Positions 18,591 through 29,575 of a stretch of 64,000 nt of DNA are shown here, piece after piece. Each line of letters opens with the position of its first letter. Within the stretch, counting starts at the first letter, position 1. The DNA is from Histomonas meleagridis. Its lineage: Eukaryota > Parabasalia > Tritrichomonadida > Dientamoebidae. The notes below the pieces were generated by a model. It was not told the origin of the DNA and made no database searches. It worked only from the letters and a program-made list of their open reading frames with translations. Made by a program: the position numbers and the translations under genes. The stretch is taken from assembly GCA_020186115.1 (NCBI GenBank), contig WSYJ01000151.1, forward strand, positions 434,001-498,000, in the 5' to 3' direction.

Positions 18591-19081
18591 TTCCGAGTTG
18601 TTCTTTGGCCTCACTCTGTCTTATTAAAAAATTAAATCAAAAGTTAATCGTTCTTTTCTGAAATTTGATATGTTTACATTCTCTCTCAATTTTTGGTAGA
18701 GAAGAAAGTTGTTTTTCATTAAGAATATTTGGTAATGTGTTTAATCATGCGTAAAAATCTATTTGAGGTATCAAGCTAAACATTATAACCATTACATTTT
18801 CAAGCAGTATATTTTTACAATTGACATGTAATCCTTCAAAACTAATTAGAATGGTTAATATTCATGCTGTTTGCATCGAATAATAAATATTGGTCGAAAA
18901 AAATTCTGAATTAGTCAAATATAAAATGAAATTGCTTTTGTTTGAACCTGACCTGCTAAATCTACGTCATTCAAAATTGAATTGATTAAAAATAGCCTCA
19001 TTTGAACTAAACGGGCTCCTCAGAAATTTTTCATTGTGTGCAAAGTGAAGTAAAATCAAAAAATTTAAAGAGTGAGAAAGG
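18591..19081. other. intergenic, nothing identified
   Basis: AT-rich sequence between two co-directional plus-strand genes. No ORF, RNA gene or repeat can be supported. Confidence 0.4.
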
Positions 19082-20848
19082 ATGTCGAAAACGCGTCTTC
19101 CTTCTTTATTTCGCAATCTAGTAAAATTAACATTTGCTAGCCATACTGAGGTTTATACAATCCCAGAAATTGAAATTCCTGAAATGTCAAAAGGTTCGCC
19201 ATTCATCTCAATGAATCCACCATTTTCAAAGATACCACTTTTACTGAAGAGCATGTACAAGCTCCATCTTGACTTAGGACGTCCCCTTTATTTAGACAGT
19301 ACACAATCATCAACTTTCAATTCTTTACTACAAATTGTTTCCCCATATTTTCAACTTTTAATTCCTACGTCTCTTCACTCACTTGCTTCAACTCACTCAT
19401 GGATTTCAATCAATCAACTTGAAACCACTCTTAATCCTGAAAATCTTTTTCTTTTAAAGCATATTATCTATCATTTCCGTATGCTTTTCAGGAGCACAGA
19501 CATATATACCAGTGAAGAAAACTCCAAAGCATTATGGAAAAAAATCATTGAAATGTTAATTCCAGTTAACATGCGGTGTAACAATCATTTCCCACTCATT
19601 GACTCATTTAATGATCCTGATGGCGAAATGTATGTTGCATATTTCTCATCCGATAACATCTACCTCAGCACGCTCAAATCGCAAATTTCGTCGTTGTGTT
19701 ATTTTAACGGTCTCCAAAACGATAGCGGAAGTTACACAATTTCTTTTGTTTATAAGGATAACCTTATAATAGACACATTCAATACTAATAAGTATGAGAT
19801 GTGGTCTGACTACACCTCGAAATCCGTTTCTTCACGTAATAACGTGGTTCAATATATCTGTTCATCATTTTCTTCAATACCATCTAACGTTCAATTAACA
19901 CCAGAGTTTATCGACGCTTACCAAAAGATGATTCTTACTCATGATATGACCTTCATTATTCCGTTTTTCCAATGTATTCTTGAATCACCAAAATCAAAAG
20001 AACTCGCTCGTAGCCTTTGCGACATATACTCCAAAAACAATAGCATTTTCATTCTTTTCAAAATGATTGCATACTTCGAAATCTCATTTTTTGCATCTAC
20101 ACCAACAGAAATCTTTCGACAAAACACAGTTTTCACTCAACTTATCACTGACTTCTTCAAACTAAAGCTCAAGAAGTTTATTGAGAACGGAATTAATGTT
20201 GTTAAAACAGAAGTATCAAAACGCCCATTATTTGATTTTGACCATCCGAAAGAAGAAGACATTCAAATCATCGAGGAACTCCTCGACATTTTCTGGCGTG
20301 TCATGGATTCCAGTATTTCTTATATTCCCAAATCAATTCTTCAATTTCTCAGATATCTTCGAATGTTATGCGAGACCAAATTTGGTGACGAAAACTTAAA
20401 TCATCGCGCACTGATTGGAGTCTTTTTGCTTAGGTTCATTGTTCCAAGTTTTTCATCTCCCGAAAATAATATGGTAAATGGGACCATTGACCAAAATAGC
20501 TTTAGAAGGTCAATTGCGTTTTCTAAAGTGATTATGTCATTGTCGACATTGGAAATGAACTATACAAGAGTTGGCGATCGACAATTCCTGAATCCGATAT
20601 TCGAAAAACATATTCCAAAAATGGCATTGTTTTTGCAAAAAATATCAGAAGTGGACGAGGACGAAGTTATGGAAGATATAGACGAGAATAGAAATGTTGA
20701 TATAAAAGATGCAATTAATGAAATCAGAGAATTCATCAGAGAAAATAGAAAGGAAATAGAAAAGAGAGCTGAAAAGGTCGGTAGTCTTCCTCCTCTTTTC
20801 TTGGTCGAAGCAATGTTCTCTCTTTTTGATACCGCTGTATCTGAATAA
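19082..20848 (+). CDS. RasGAP-domain protein
   Basis: 588 residues. The catalytic-like domain spans about 275-500: EIFRQNTVFTQLITDFF corresponds to the family's FRxNxxxTK segment holding the arginine finger, and FLLRFIVPSFSSPE matches the conserved FLRFxxPAxxxP motif. The N-terminal 270 residues are unrecognised, and the C-terminus has an acidic, helical stretch (EVDEDEVMEDIDENRN) followed by charged coiled coil. It should accelerate GTP hydrolysis on a Ras/Rap-like GTPase at a membrane. The key Arg appears present, so it may be active. Confidence 0.75.
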   Translation: MSKTRLPSLFRNLVKLTFASHTEVYTIPEIEIPEMSKGSPFISMNPPFSKIPLLLKSMYKLHLDLGRPLYLDSTQSSTFNSLLQIVSPYFQLLIPTSLHSLASTHSWISINQLETTLNPENLFLLKHIIYHFRMLFRSTDIYTSEENSKALWKKIIEMLIPVNMRCNNHFPLIDSFNDPDGEMYVAYFSSDNIYLSTLKSQISSLCYFNGLQNDSGSYTISFVYKDNLIIDTFNTNKYEMWSDYTSKSVSSRNNVVQYICSSFSSIPSNVQLTPEFIDAYQKMILTHDMTFIIPFFQCILESPKSKELARSLCDIYSKNNSIFILFKMIAYFEISFFASTPTEIFRQNTVFTQLITDFFKLKLKKFIENGINVVKTEVSKRPLFDFDHPKEEDIQIIEELLDIFWRVMDSSISYIPKSILQFLRYLRMLCETKFGDENLNHRALIGVFLLRFIVPSFSSPENNMVNGTIDQNSFRRSIAFSKVIMSLSTLEMNYTRVGDRQFLNPIFEKHIPKMALFLQKISEVDEDEVMEDIDENRNVDIKDAINEIREFIRENRKEIEKRAEKVGSLPPLFLVEAMFSLFDTAVSE

Positions 20849-21289
20849 ATTAGTAACTGAACTCAGTAGAATCTGCTTTCATTGTGTTTGTGATTTCTCT
20901 TCAAGGGTAGCGCTGGATCTATTTTCTTGTCAGTGATCGGATAAATAAACGGCCGAAAATTGTACGTTAATTTCAAAATTCGCTGAAATGCAAAAGTACT
21001 TTAAGTTGTAAGTTGAAAATTGATTAAATCTCTGATTTAAGTGATATTGTTTGAATTTTATCATAAACCAAAAGATTATTTAGATGTGAAAAGCAAAACA
21101 ATTAATTTTTCGATATTTGGATTTATATTATTATCATCAGCATTTCCACAATTTGCTATAATTATAGCTAATTACCCAATAGGCGACGAATAAGCATCTT
21201 GACTGCTATTAATATATTTTTTTAAAAAATGAAACGTTCTTATGTGTTCTTTATTATGTTGAAGAAAATATTCTTTGGAATTTGTTTGT
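20849..21289. other. convergent intergenic region
   Basis: Lies between the 3' ends of the RasGAP and PDI genes. No coding or repeat signal. Confidence 0.4.
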
Positions 21290-22333
21290 TTAGAGTTCCG
21301 ATTTTGTTGATTGTTCTTCTTCTTTTGTTTGTTCAGGTTTCTCCATCGGAATAAATTGTTCGAATACATTGAGACGCTTCTTCATTCCATCAAGAGAAGC
21401 AAATGATCCTTTTCTTGATTCAAGGATTTTGCTCATTGTTTCGATATCTTTCTTGATTTGTTCTTGACCCTTTGCAATATATCTCTCCATAACCTTAACA
21501 TAGAATTCAGCGCCAGAGACAGCCTTCATCTTTTCGACGAGAGGAGATTTGTCTTCTGCTGTTAAGAACTCTGCAACAATTGGTGCTGCGTCTTTGATAA
21601 GTCCTGCTGCATCATTGAGGAGACCGTTAACGTCGCGCTCTGTTCCGCAGTTATCGTTGATGAAGTTCACAACCGATTCGGCGGTTCTTGATCCGCTGTA
21701 GTCGATCGTTTCTCCTTCCTTGAAGAGTTTGATGGTTGGGAACCCGTCAACGCCGTACTTGCTACAGATGTCTTTATACTTCTCACAATCTAATCTAGAT
21801 ACAACAATTTGTGGATCTGCTTGGAAAGCATTTGCAGCAATCTTGGCTTGTGGAAGAAAATGCTTGCAATGACCACACCATGGTGCAAAGAATGTGTTGA
21901 AAACACATTTGTGACTAGCAGTAACATTGTCAAAATTGAGTGGATTTAAATCTATGAGATATTGAGGTGGAAGTTTGGCTTTGATATTTGTGTAGTTTTC
22001 GACAAAGTTGCAAAATGATTCAACAGTACGAGATCCTTCAAATTCAATTCCGGTTTTTTCTTTTGCTTTATAGAGCATGATTGTTGGATATCCTTCAATT
22101 TTGAACTTTTTACAAATCTTTTTTTCTTCTAAGCAATTAACGCCTCCAAAAACAACGTCGTTGTAGGCATTTGCTGCTTCAGCAAAATCTTCTGCCATCG
22201 CTCTACAATGTCCACATTGAGTACTGTAAAACTTAACCATAGCAGGACGATTTCCTCCAATTATTTGGTCAATGTTTTTAGATGTGATTTCCACATACTC
22301 TGCTAAAATGAATTGGACCAAGAAACAAAACAT
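21290..22333 (-). CDS. protein disulfide isomerase, two thioredoxin domains, ER-retained
   Basis: 347 residues from ATG 22331-22333. The frame is open 31 codons upstream, but this Met starts a signal peptide (MFCFLVQFILAEYV). Thioredoxin domain 1 has the active site CGHC (40-43), preceded by Gln rather than the usual Trp; domain 2 has WCGHC (Cys 153 and 156). An ERp29-like helical C-terminal region follows. The protein ends in KSEL, a KDEL-type retrieval signal, placing it in the ER lumen. It forms and isomerises disulfides in secretory proteins. An AACCGC box lies about 17 bases before the ATG. Confidence 0.88.
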   Translation of the reverse strand: MFCFLVQFILAEYVEITSKNIDQIIGGNRPAMVKFYSTQCGHCRAMAEDFAEAANAYNDVVFGGVNCLEEKKICKKFKIEGYPTIMLYKAKEKTGIEFEGSRTVESFCNFVENYTNIKAKLPPQYLIDLNPLNFDNVTASHKCVFNTFFAPWCGHCKHFLPQAKIAANAFQADPQIVVSRLDCEKYKDICSKYGVDGFPTIKLFKEGETIDYSGSRTAESVVNFINDNCGTERDVNGLLNDAAGLIKDAAPIVAEFLTAEDKSPLVEKMKAVSGAEFYVKVMERYIAKGQEQIKKDIETMSKILESRKGSFASLDGMKKRLNVFEQFIPMEKPEQTKEEEQSTKSEL

Positions 22334-22987
22334 TTTTTGCGGGGAGGTTTTGGCGGTTTTGTTCCGGCCAAATATTTTCACTCGAAAACCATCGTTTTGT
22401 AAAATATACAAATTTGGAGAAAACAAAATTTTGGTTAAATTTTAATTACATAAAAGAAAGGAATATTTTATGTGATGAATTCTTTCCTTAAAGTAATCAC
22501 TTCATTGTTGATTAAATAAAATATTTATTGAGAAAGAAACATTGTATCATGATATTTACGTAATTCTATTTGATTTATTATTGCTTAGCAGAACAAAGAT
22601 TTTCTAAGTGAAGTTTTTACTTGTTTAATGCATCATTTTTGTAAAAGTATAATCAAATTTCCGTCCTAATTTGCACTGTTCAATAGAACGATTCAACAGA
22701 CATGTCGCATTACAAGCTTTTTGTACATAGGCAAAATTTATATTTCGAATGAATAAACAAAAGGTTCATCCTGAGTCAATCAACATTTTTGACTCTGATC
22801 TTCAAAATATATAAAAATGCCAAAATCTAAATAAGAACAAAAATACCCCATCATGAAATCAATATATCTTCTAGTATATTGTATAATATATTTATATGAA
22901 TTTTTAATACTAAATAAAAACAATAATATATCGAAAATACTTTGAATGATATCGATGGAAATTTGATAACTTTATTTTAAATCTACT
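22334..22987. other. intergenic, divergent upstream region
   Basis: AT-rich. AACCGC about 17 bases upstream of the PDI start on the minus strand; otherwise no gene or clear repeat. Confidence 0.35.
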
Positions 22988-25729
22988 TTGGGGGGTCAAC
23001 AAAGCTCTAATTCCACAAAAAAATCAAGCCAAAAGAAATCAAATTTAAATACACCTAATAAAGCCATTGCCACTTTGAAAATACCGAATGGAATTCAAGA
23101 ATGTTTTAACAAATTGCAAACGATCGAAACCATTATTTTTGATTTGAACCAAGAAAACATATCATCGTCATCAAATTTAGTTATGGGTTTATATGAAAAT
23201 AATTTTCCTTATTCTTTTAATCTAGTTATTAGTCAATTAATTTATATATCATTTGTTTCACAAAAGAAAGAATTCAATATTTATTACCACTTTATGAAAA
23301 AAATTCAAAAGAAAGAAGAAAAAACTAATAAAAATAAACATAAGCTTATTGATATTTTTATAACAACAATTCTTAAAAAGAATACTCAAGAATCATTTTA
23401 TCTTCTAGAAAAATTTATTGAAAAAAAATATATTAATCCAAAAATTATACATTATGTATGTAAAAAATCATTAAACTTTATACATTATTTAAAAGAAATA
23501 GATATAAAAAATATCAATTCTAATTTACCGTTTTCAAAATATTTTATTGAACATTATGAAGAACTATCAAAGAATAATTGGGAACTTCATAAACAATTAA
23601 TTAAAGAAGGAGTAAATCCAAATGAAATCTCAAAAATAATCCGAAATGATGAAGTTGAAAATCTTCAAGAAATAGCGGCAAATGAAGAATTTGATTATAA
23701 TCAAATTATTAAACCATCGCCATATGAAAGATGTACATTTATTAATAAAGAAGAAGTTTCATTAATTGATTATGCAGCATTTTTTGGATCAGTAAAATGT
23801 TTTAAATTTTTATTACTTAATAATGCTAAAGTAAGTCAAACGTGTAAATATGCAGTTGCAGGTGGAAATCTTGAAATCATTCATTTATGTGAACAAAATC
23901 ATTCATCATTTGGAAATACATTTGATGTTACAGTTCAATTTCATCGAAATGATGTATTCCATTATCTATATGAAAATCAAATATACAAAACTGAAGATTT
24001 AACTTTGATGCTAAAGAATTGTATAACATATTATAATTATGAACTTTTTTTGTTTTTGTTTGAGAAAAATTTGAAATTGTCTATTTCATACTTATATGAA
24101 TTTGCAAAAATAGGGAATTTATTTATTGTTAAACCTTTTATTGATGAAAACCAAATATTTGATGAAATTTTGACTTATTTTTCAGAATCAGGAAATATTG
24201 AACTTGTAGAGTATATTTTAAATCAAAAAATAATTGATATTAATGCTAAAACTATTAAATACTTTTATTTATTGTATATTGTAATAATTTGCGATTTTAA
24301 AATAATATTTGGAAATATTTTAAAATATTTAATACAGCACTTATTTTGGCATCAGCATATGGTCACGTAGAAATGGTCAAATTACTTCTTGAACAAAAAG
24401 GAATTGATATTAATGCGAAAAATAATATTTGCTCAAGTATTTCCTTATTTTCAAATAATATTTGGAAATTATTTAAATTATTGAATACAGCACTTATTTT
24501 TGCATCTTTAAATGGTCATACAGAAATAGTTAAACTACTTCTTGAACAAAAAGGAATTGATATTAATGCTAAAAATATTTGTTTGTTTAATTTGATGTTA
24601 ATTTAAATAATTTTGGACAGCACTTATGTTTGCATCAAAAAATGGTCATACAGAAATAGTTAAATTACTTCTTGAACAGGAAGGAATTGATATTAATATT
24701 AAAGATATTTATTTGTTTTATTTTATATTTATTTTAATAATTTTGGAATATTTCAAAATAATATTTGGAAATTATTTAAATTATTTAAAACAACACTTAT
24801 GATAGCATCTGAATATGGTCATACAGAAATCGTTAAATTACTTCTTGAACAAGAAGGAATTGATATTAATGTTAAAGGTATTTATTTCTTTTATTTAAAA
24901 TTTGTTTTAAAAATTTAATATTTCGAAATAATATTTGGAATTTATTTAAATTATTTGAAACAGCACTTATAAAAGCATATGAAAATAGAAACATTGAAAT
25001 AGTTAAATTACTTCTTGAACAGGAAGGAATTGATATTAATGCTAAAGATATTTATTTCTTTTATTTTGGATTTATTTTAATAATTTAATATTTCAAAATA
25101 ATATTTGGAAATTATTACAAAAATTTAAAACAGCACTTATAAAAGCATCTTTTTATGGTCATACAGAAATAGTTAAATTACTTCTTGAACAAGAAGGAAT
25201 TGATATTAATGCTAAAGATATTTATTTGTTTTATTTGATATTTATTTTAATAATTTTGGATAACAAAATAATATTTGAAAATTATTTAAATTATTTAATA
25301 CAGCACTTATTTTGGCATCTGAAAATGGTCATACAGAAATAGTTAAATTACTTCTTGAACAGGAAGGAATTGATATTAATGCTAAAGATATTTATTTGTT
25401 TTATTTGATATTTATTTTAATAATTTTATATTTCAAAATAATATTTGGAAATTATTGAAATTATTTAAAACAGCACTTATTTTAGCATCTGTAAAAGGTC
25501 ATACAGAAATAGTTAAATTACTTCTTGAACAAGAAGGAATTGATATTAATGCTAAAGATATTTATTTGTTTTATTTGATATTTATTTTAATAATTTAATA
25601 TTTCGAAATAATATTTGGAAATTATTACAAAAATTTAAAACAGCACTTATGTATGCTTCTGAAAAAGGTTACACAGAAATAGTTAAATTACTTCATGAAA
25701 AAGAAGGAAATGATATAAACACCAAATAA
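22988..25729 (+). CDS. DUF3447/ankyrin-repeat protein, locus A, with interrupted repeats
   Basis: The N-terminal region (22988-24100) is a long open frame with the trichomonad DUF3447 layout: NDEVENLQEI, a YERC(T/S)FINKEEV turn, LIDYAAFFGSVKCFKFLL, YAVAGGNLEIIHLCEQN, then FHRND. About ten ankyrin units follow (e.g. ALIFASLNGHTEIVKLLLEQKGIDINAK), separated by nine stop-containing AT-rich spacers (see repeat entry). The last unit ends in-frame at TAA 25727-25729. No ATG precedes the GGQQSSNS start: the codon is TTG, so the start is lost or lies in an unseen 5' exon. If the spacers are removed the gene encodes one ankyrin protein of about 720 residues, likely a cytosolic scaffold; otherwise it is a pseudogene. 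Confidence 0.55.
24235..25640 (+). repeat. ankyrin/spacer tandem array A, 170-bp unit
   Basis: Each unit has about 87 bases of ankyrin coding sequence (from the Thr-Ala-Leu codons to Asn-Ala-Lys) and a spacer, counted here from after that Lys codon to before the next Thr codon. Spacer lengths in order: 83, 66, 43, 86, 83, 83, 83, 83, 83. Common spacer features are GATATTTATTTG at the 5' side, GGAAATTATTTAAATTATTT near the 3' end, then one variable codon before ACAGCACTT. No GT-AG boundary is shared. Confidence 0.85.
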
Positions 25730-26725
25730 AAATATTTATAGTAGCTCAATGGTTCCTCAAAATTTAGTTCTATATGTATTGATTTTTAAATATTTCCATT
25801 AAAAAGACAAAATCACTTATATTAAAATTATGCAAGATGCTTCGGATGTTTTTCATATTATTTATTCAGTACGAAAATGTACAATATTTCTCTGCACTTT
25901 TATTGTAAACTAATTGTCTATTAAGGGTCTACTCCTATTGTAAAAAATTCATACGTTAAGGAGTATACAATTTTCTGAGGTTATCTGGTGAAGTGAGAAA
26001 AAAACATCAATATTTCTAATTTTTCTCTAAATGCATTAAATAATTTTAAACTAAAAGTAATTTCCGCACAACTTCAGACAAATGCCTATTTGAAAATATA
26101 TTCGAATTAAAAATCAAAAATTTAGAATATCAAAAAAATTAGCGTTTATTTTTTTCATTTTTCAAATTTTTTCATTAATTCGATAATTTTTATATAAAAA
26201 TATTCGAATTTTTCTTAGATATTTATATTTATAAAACATAAAGAAGCATATATTCATTGATATTATTTTGAAGAAATTTTATCAATAATTTTCTAGTGAA
26301 ATTTGACATACAATTTTTAGTGTGAGATCTGAAGTGGAGTTCTTTTAAACGCAAAATATTCTTTCAATAAAATATAATTATCAAAAAATAATTGATATAA
26401 TTTTATAGTACTCAGTTTGAATGTGTGCGGAAATGTGTTTATATTATTTAGTTTTTAATAGTTACAAAGTTCTGTAATCATTATTACATAAATCGATTTG
26501 AAAGATTTTCACCTCGAAATTTTTTTTCGAAATTTTATCCTTGATATCTATATTCATGATGCAATATATACTTGCTTTATAGTAATACGTTTTCGTGGAA
26601 GTTATTATTGTTAATCATGAGATATTTATATTTTAAAATTTTATCAGTTTATTTCGAAAAATTAAATGCTTTACGAATGTAATGTAATTTATTATATATA
26701 AATTAATTAATCCATTAATAATGTA
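25730..26725. other. intergenic, AT-rich, nothing identified
   Basis: About 1 kb after ankyrin locus A. Very AT-rich with no supported ORF, RNA gene or repeat. Confidence 0.4.
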
Positions 26726-26965
26726 TTATTCATTTTCTAATTTCATTGAAGATGAAATTTCATCTATAAGTGATTGCCATGGCAAAACGAAATCTCTATT
26801 CGAAACACTTAACAATGTATCTTGCAAATATCTATAAAAGTCATCAAACATGGAGCTTTGGAACAGCATATTTAAGTCAACTAATTGGAAAATGTGTCTA
26901 ATTCCATAAATACAATCTTCGTCGTTAAGGTAATCATTTGATATTATAATATCAAAAAGGTTGAT
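26726..26965 (-). pseudogene. gene remnant without start
   Basis: 79 codons are open from just after a TGA (26966-26968) to TAA at 26726-26728. The frame continues upstream of the TGA for about 17 more codons. Composition is protein-like (IYGIRHIFQLVDLNMLF, then DDFYRYLQDTLLSV). There is no ATG at its head and no family is recognised. It is either a decayed gene or a C-terminal exon. Confidence 0.3.
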
Positions 26966-27417
26966 TCAATTCGGCATTAAAGTGTAAACAAAATTGAACC
27001 TTAAACACCTTATTTCAGTAAAAATTTAATTCAAGATATTACAACAAGTTCGAATTTTAAAAATTTTTTGAATCTTGCTTTTTATTCCAAGTCAACTCAA
27101 TTTCATCAATAATTGACCAAATTATAATTGAAAATTTTAATTCAAAATATTCTATGTGTAATCTCATTTTTTATTATATATTGATTTGATGTCTAGTCAT
27201 TGTATTGCATCAAAAATACATAAGATTAACAGAGAATTTAATGGTGATCATAAAAATTAATAATTATTTTAATTTTTTATTTATGATAGGCTTAAAATAA
27301 TTAACAAATTTGTTATCCGAATATTTACTTAATTATATTCTAAAAAAACATATTGTACAAAAAGACTGCGATCTATTTAAACAAGTTTTATTATTATTTT
27401 ATAAATATCTTCAATGT
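26966..27417. other. intergenic between two gene remnants
   Basis: AT-rich. It may include further eroded coding sequence of the neighbouring remnants, but nothing firm can be called. Confidence 0.3.
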
Positions 27418-27805
27418 TTATCGAAATATGAACGAAAGATTTTTTTTCATTTTTCGGTTTAATTCAAAAAGTGAAATCTGATCGTAAGTGGAATTTAACT
27501 CATTTACTCTATCTGCCGAACCATATCCGAATAAAGTTAATCCTAAATTGGCAAATGATTGAGTAAATTCGCAAAATGAATCAAATGAAGAATTACAAAT
27601 TGCTGCTAGTAAAATATTTTCTGAATATTTTGGATAATACAGAAATGTTATTTTTATCTTTATCTTTTGCAACATCGCCAATGCTTTTATTTACATAATT
27701 TATATTAATCGCTTTACATTGTAATATTTTCTGGTGAAAAATTCTTGAATAATTTCTCTTGGAATTTAGTAAGTCAATGATTTTACCGGGAAAACGAAAA
27801 AGCAT
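27418..27805 (-). pseudogene. frame-broken remnant of an unknown gene
   Basis: Two overlapping minus-strand frames (27805-27593 and 27681-27418) read as one protein interrupted near 27650-27680. The first begins MLFRFPGKIIDLL and the second continues with YPKYSENILLAAICNSS. Such a frame change in plausible coding sequence suggests a decayed gene. It faces the Rab gene head-to-head across 77 bases. The family is unknown; relation to the remnant at 26.7-27.0 kb is possible. Confidence 0.3.
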
Positions 27806-27882
27806 TGGTATGTTTTATATATTTGTGATTGATAATTAAGGAAAGAACGATCAAAACCGTCTAATTATCTTAGTCTGCCCCA

Positions 27883-28461
27883 ATGAATACACTTAAAGTT
27901 GTTTTTGTTGGGGATACACAAGTAGGAAAAAGTTGTGTTATCGAAAGGTTTGTAAATCGAAAATTTAAACTCAATCCAACAGCAACAATTGGTGCGGCAT
28001 TTCAAACACAAATTTTAGAAACACCAAACGGATCAGTGAAATTACAAATTTGGGATACTGCTGGCCAAGAGAAGTATCGTTCGTTGGCACCAATGTATTT
28101 TCGATCAGCTGACGTTGCAATATTATGTTATGATACCACAAATATGGAGAGTTTTGAATCTCTTGATAGCTGGACAAGCGATCTAGCTCAAAAGGCACCT
28201 GTACAGATGAAGTTATTAATGGTTGGGAATAAAATTGATCTTGAAGATGAAAGAGTTATTCCGATTGAAAAAGCAAAACTCTACGCTGAACAGCACAATG
28301 CCATATATATGGAAACGTCAGCAAAAACAGGGGATGGAATTGATGAAATGTTCCGTTATATCGCTGAAAATTGTGTCGAACAAAATAAAATCAGAGAATT
28401 TAGAGAGCAAATACCAGAGAAACCCATCAGTAATCAAACCACCAAAGAGGGTTGTTGCTAA
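27883..28461 (+). CDS. Rab small GTPase, Rab5-like
   Basis: 192 residues. P-loop GDTQVGKS (10-17), switch I TIGAAF (35-40), switch II WDTAGQEKY (57-65), NKID for guanine specificity and ETSAK near the end. It closes with GCC at the C-terminus, a double-cysteine geranylgeranylation site. TIGAAF and SLAPMYFR are closest to the Rab5/Rab22 group, so early-endosome traffic is the best guess. An AAAACCGTC word lies about 25 bases before the ATG. The gene is intact and of standard length. Confidence 0.9.
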   Translation: MNTLKVVFVGDTQVGKSCVIERFVNRKFKLNPTATIGAAFQTQILETPNGSVKLQIWDTAGQEKYRSLAPMYFRSADVAILCYDTTNMESFESLDSWTSDLAQKAPVQMKLLMVGNKIDLEDERVIPIEKAKLYAEQHNAIYMETSAKTGDGIDEMFRYIAENCVEQNKIREFREQIPEKPISNQTTKEGCC

Positions 28462-28574
28462 ATTAATCTATAATAAAAAATGTTTTTCTTGAAATTATTT
28501 TTACAACGAAATAATTTGAATGAAAAAAATTTGACATTTCTGTTATCTCACAATTTTTTGCAATCCGACTACAA

Positions 28575-29360
28575 ATGGAAACAAAACTACGCAGATTATT
28601 CAATCAAGCATGTGACGAATTTGAATTAATAAGCAAGGGTGATCGCGTTTTGGTTGGCCTTTCCGGAGGAAAAGATTCTCTTACACTTGTTCATTTTTTA
28701 TCATTATTAGCAAAAGAAAAACCAGGAACATTTCATATTATTGCTGCTTTCATACGTTTTACAAATCTTCCTTATACTGTTGATTTACCCTACATGCAAA
28801 CATTTTGCGATGAAAGAAATGTTGAATTTCATATTGTTGAAGATCAAATTAGAGAAGGTCATATGACCATGCAAAGTGGCACATGTATTCACTGTTCCAG
28901 ATATCGGCGCGCAAAGTTAATGGAACTTGCAAATGTTTATAAATGCAATAAACTTGCCTTAGGTCACCACCTTGATGACATTATAGCAACTCTTTTAATG
29001 AATATGTCTCAACACGGACGCTTTGGTGGCATGGCAGTTAAGTTACAAATCAGTGTTGGTGAAACAAATTATCCACTAACAATGATTCGTCCATTAGCAC
29101 TTATTCCTGAAAATGATATTCGGTCTTTTATCAAAGAGAAAAATTTCCATCCTGAACAATGCCGATGTCCATGGGGAGATTCCGGATACAGAGGTAAAAC
29201 AAGGGATGTCGTTGATTTCCTTTGCAAAGATGACGAGTCAATAAGAATGAACTTGTTCAGGTCTCAATTTAACATCAATGAAAAACATATCGAAAAGGAG
29301 AAAGAAGCAATTGATATAGAAGACACACCAATAAACACCGGAAATTGTTATTCGAAGTAA
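28575..29360 (+). CDS. TtcA-family tRNA cytidine 2-thiolation enzyme
   Basis: 261 residues. PP-loop SGGKDS (30-35), a CIHC pair (Cys104, Cys107), LGHHLDDIIATLLMN and a further CRCPW segment near 195. These are the marks of TtcA/TilS-like ATP-pyrophosphatases that adenylate a tRNA base and insert sulfur using an iron-sulfur cluster held by cysteines. It is probably cytosolic. CTU1/NCS6 of wobble-uridine thiolation is related, but the short length and lack of flanking zinc fingers favour TtcA. In anaerobic protists such genes are often bacterial-like; transfer is possible but not tested. Confidence 0.8.
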   Translation: METKLRRLFNQACDEFELISKGDRVLVGLSGGKDSLTLVHFLSLLAKEKPGTFHIIAAFIRFTNLPYTVDLPYMQTFCDERNVEFHIVEDQIREGHMTMQSGTCIHCSRYRRAKLMELANVYKCNKLALGHHLDDIIATLLMNMSQHGRFGGMAVKLQISVGETNYPLTMIRPLALIPENDIRSFIKEKNFHPEQCRCPWGDSGYRGKTRDVVDFLCKDDESIRMNLFRSQFNINEKHIEKEKEAIDIEDTPINTGNCYSK

Positions 29361-29575
29361 ATAATATTAATTGCATTTTTTGAACAAATATGAAATTTGA
29401 TATAATAGAATCTGATGAAAATAAGAGATGTGAAAAGATTCGCGTGATCAAACATTTCTTTTTTGCATTTGTGTCTCTTTTCTTAATAAGTTTGAGTTGC
29501 TGAAGGAATTACTCAGTTCCATTTGGCAAAACAAAAAAAAATTCTTTTTAATAAACTATTCAAATCTTATATGGA

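Noticed and set aside
24235-25640. Programmed -1 frameshift through each ankyrin spacer
   Set aside because: Some spacers are open in both needed frames, but others have early stops in both and lengths vary modulo 3, so one frameshift rule cannot serve all.
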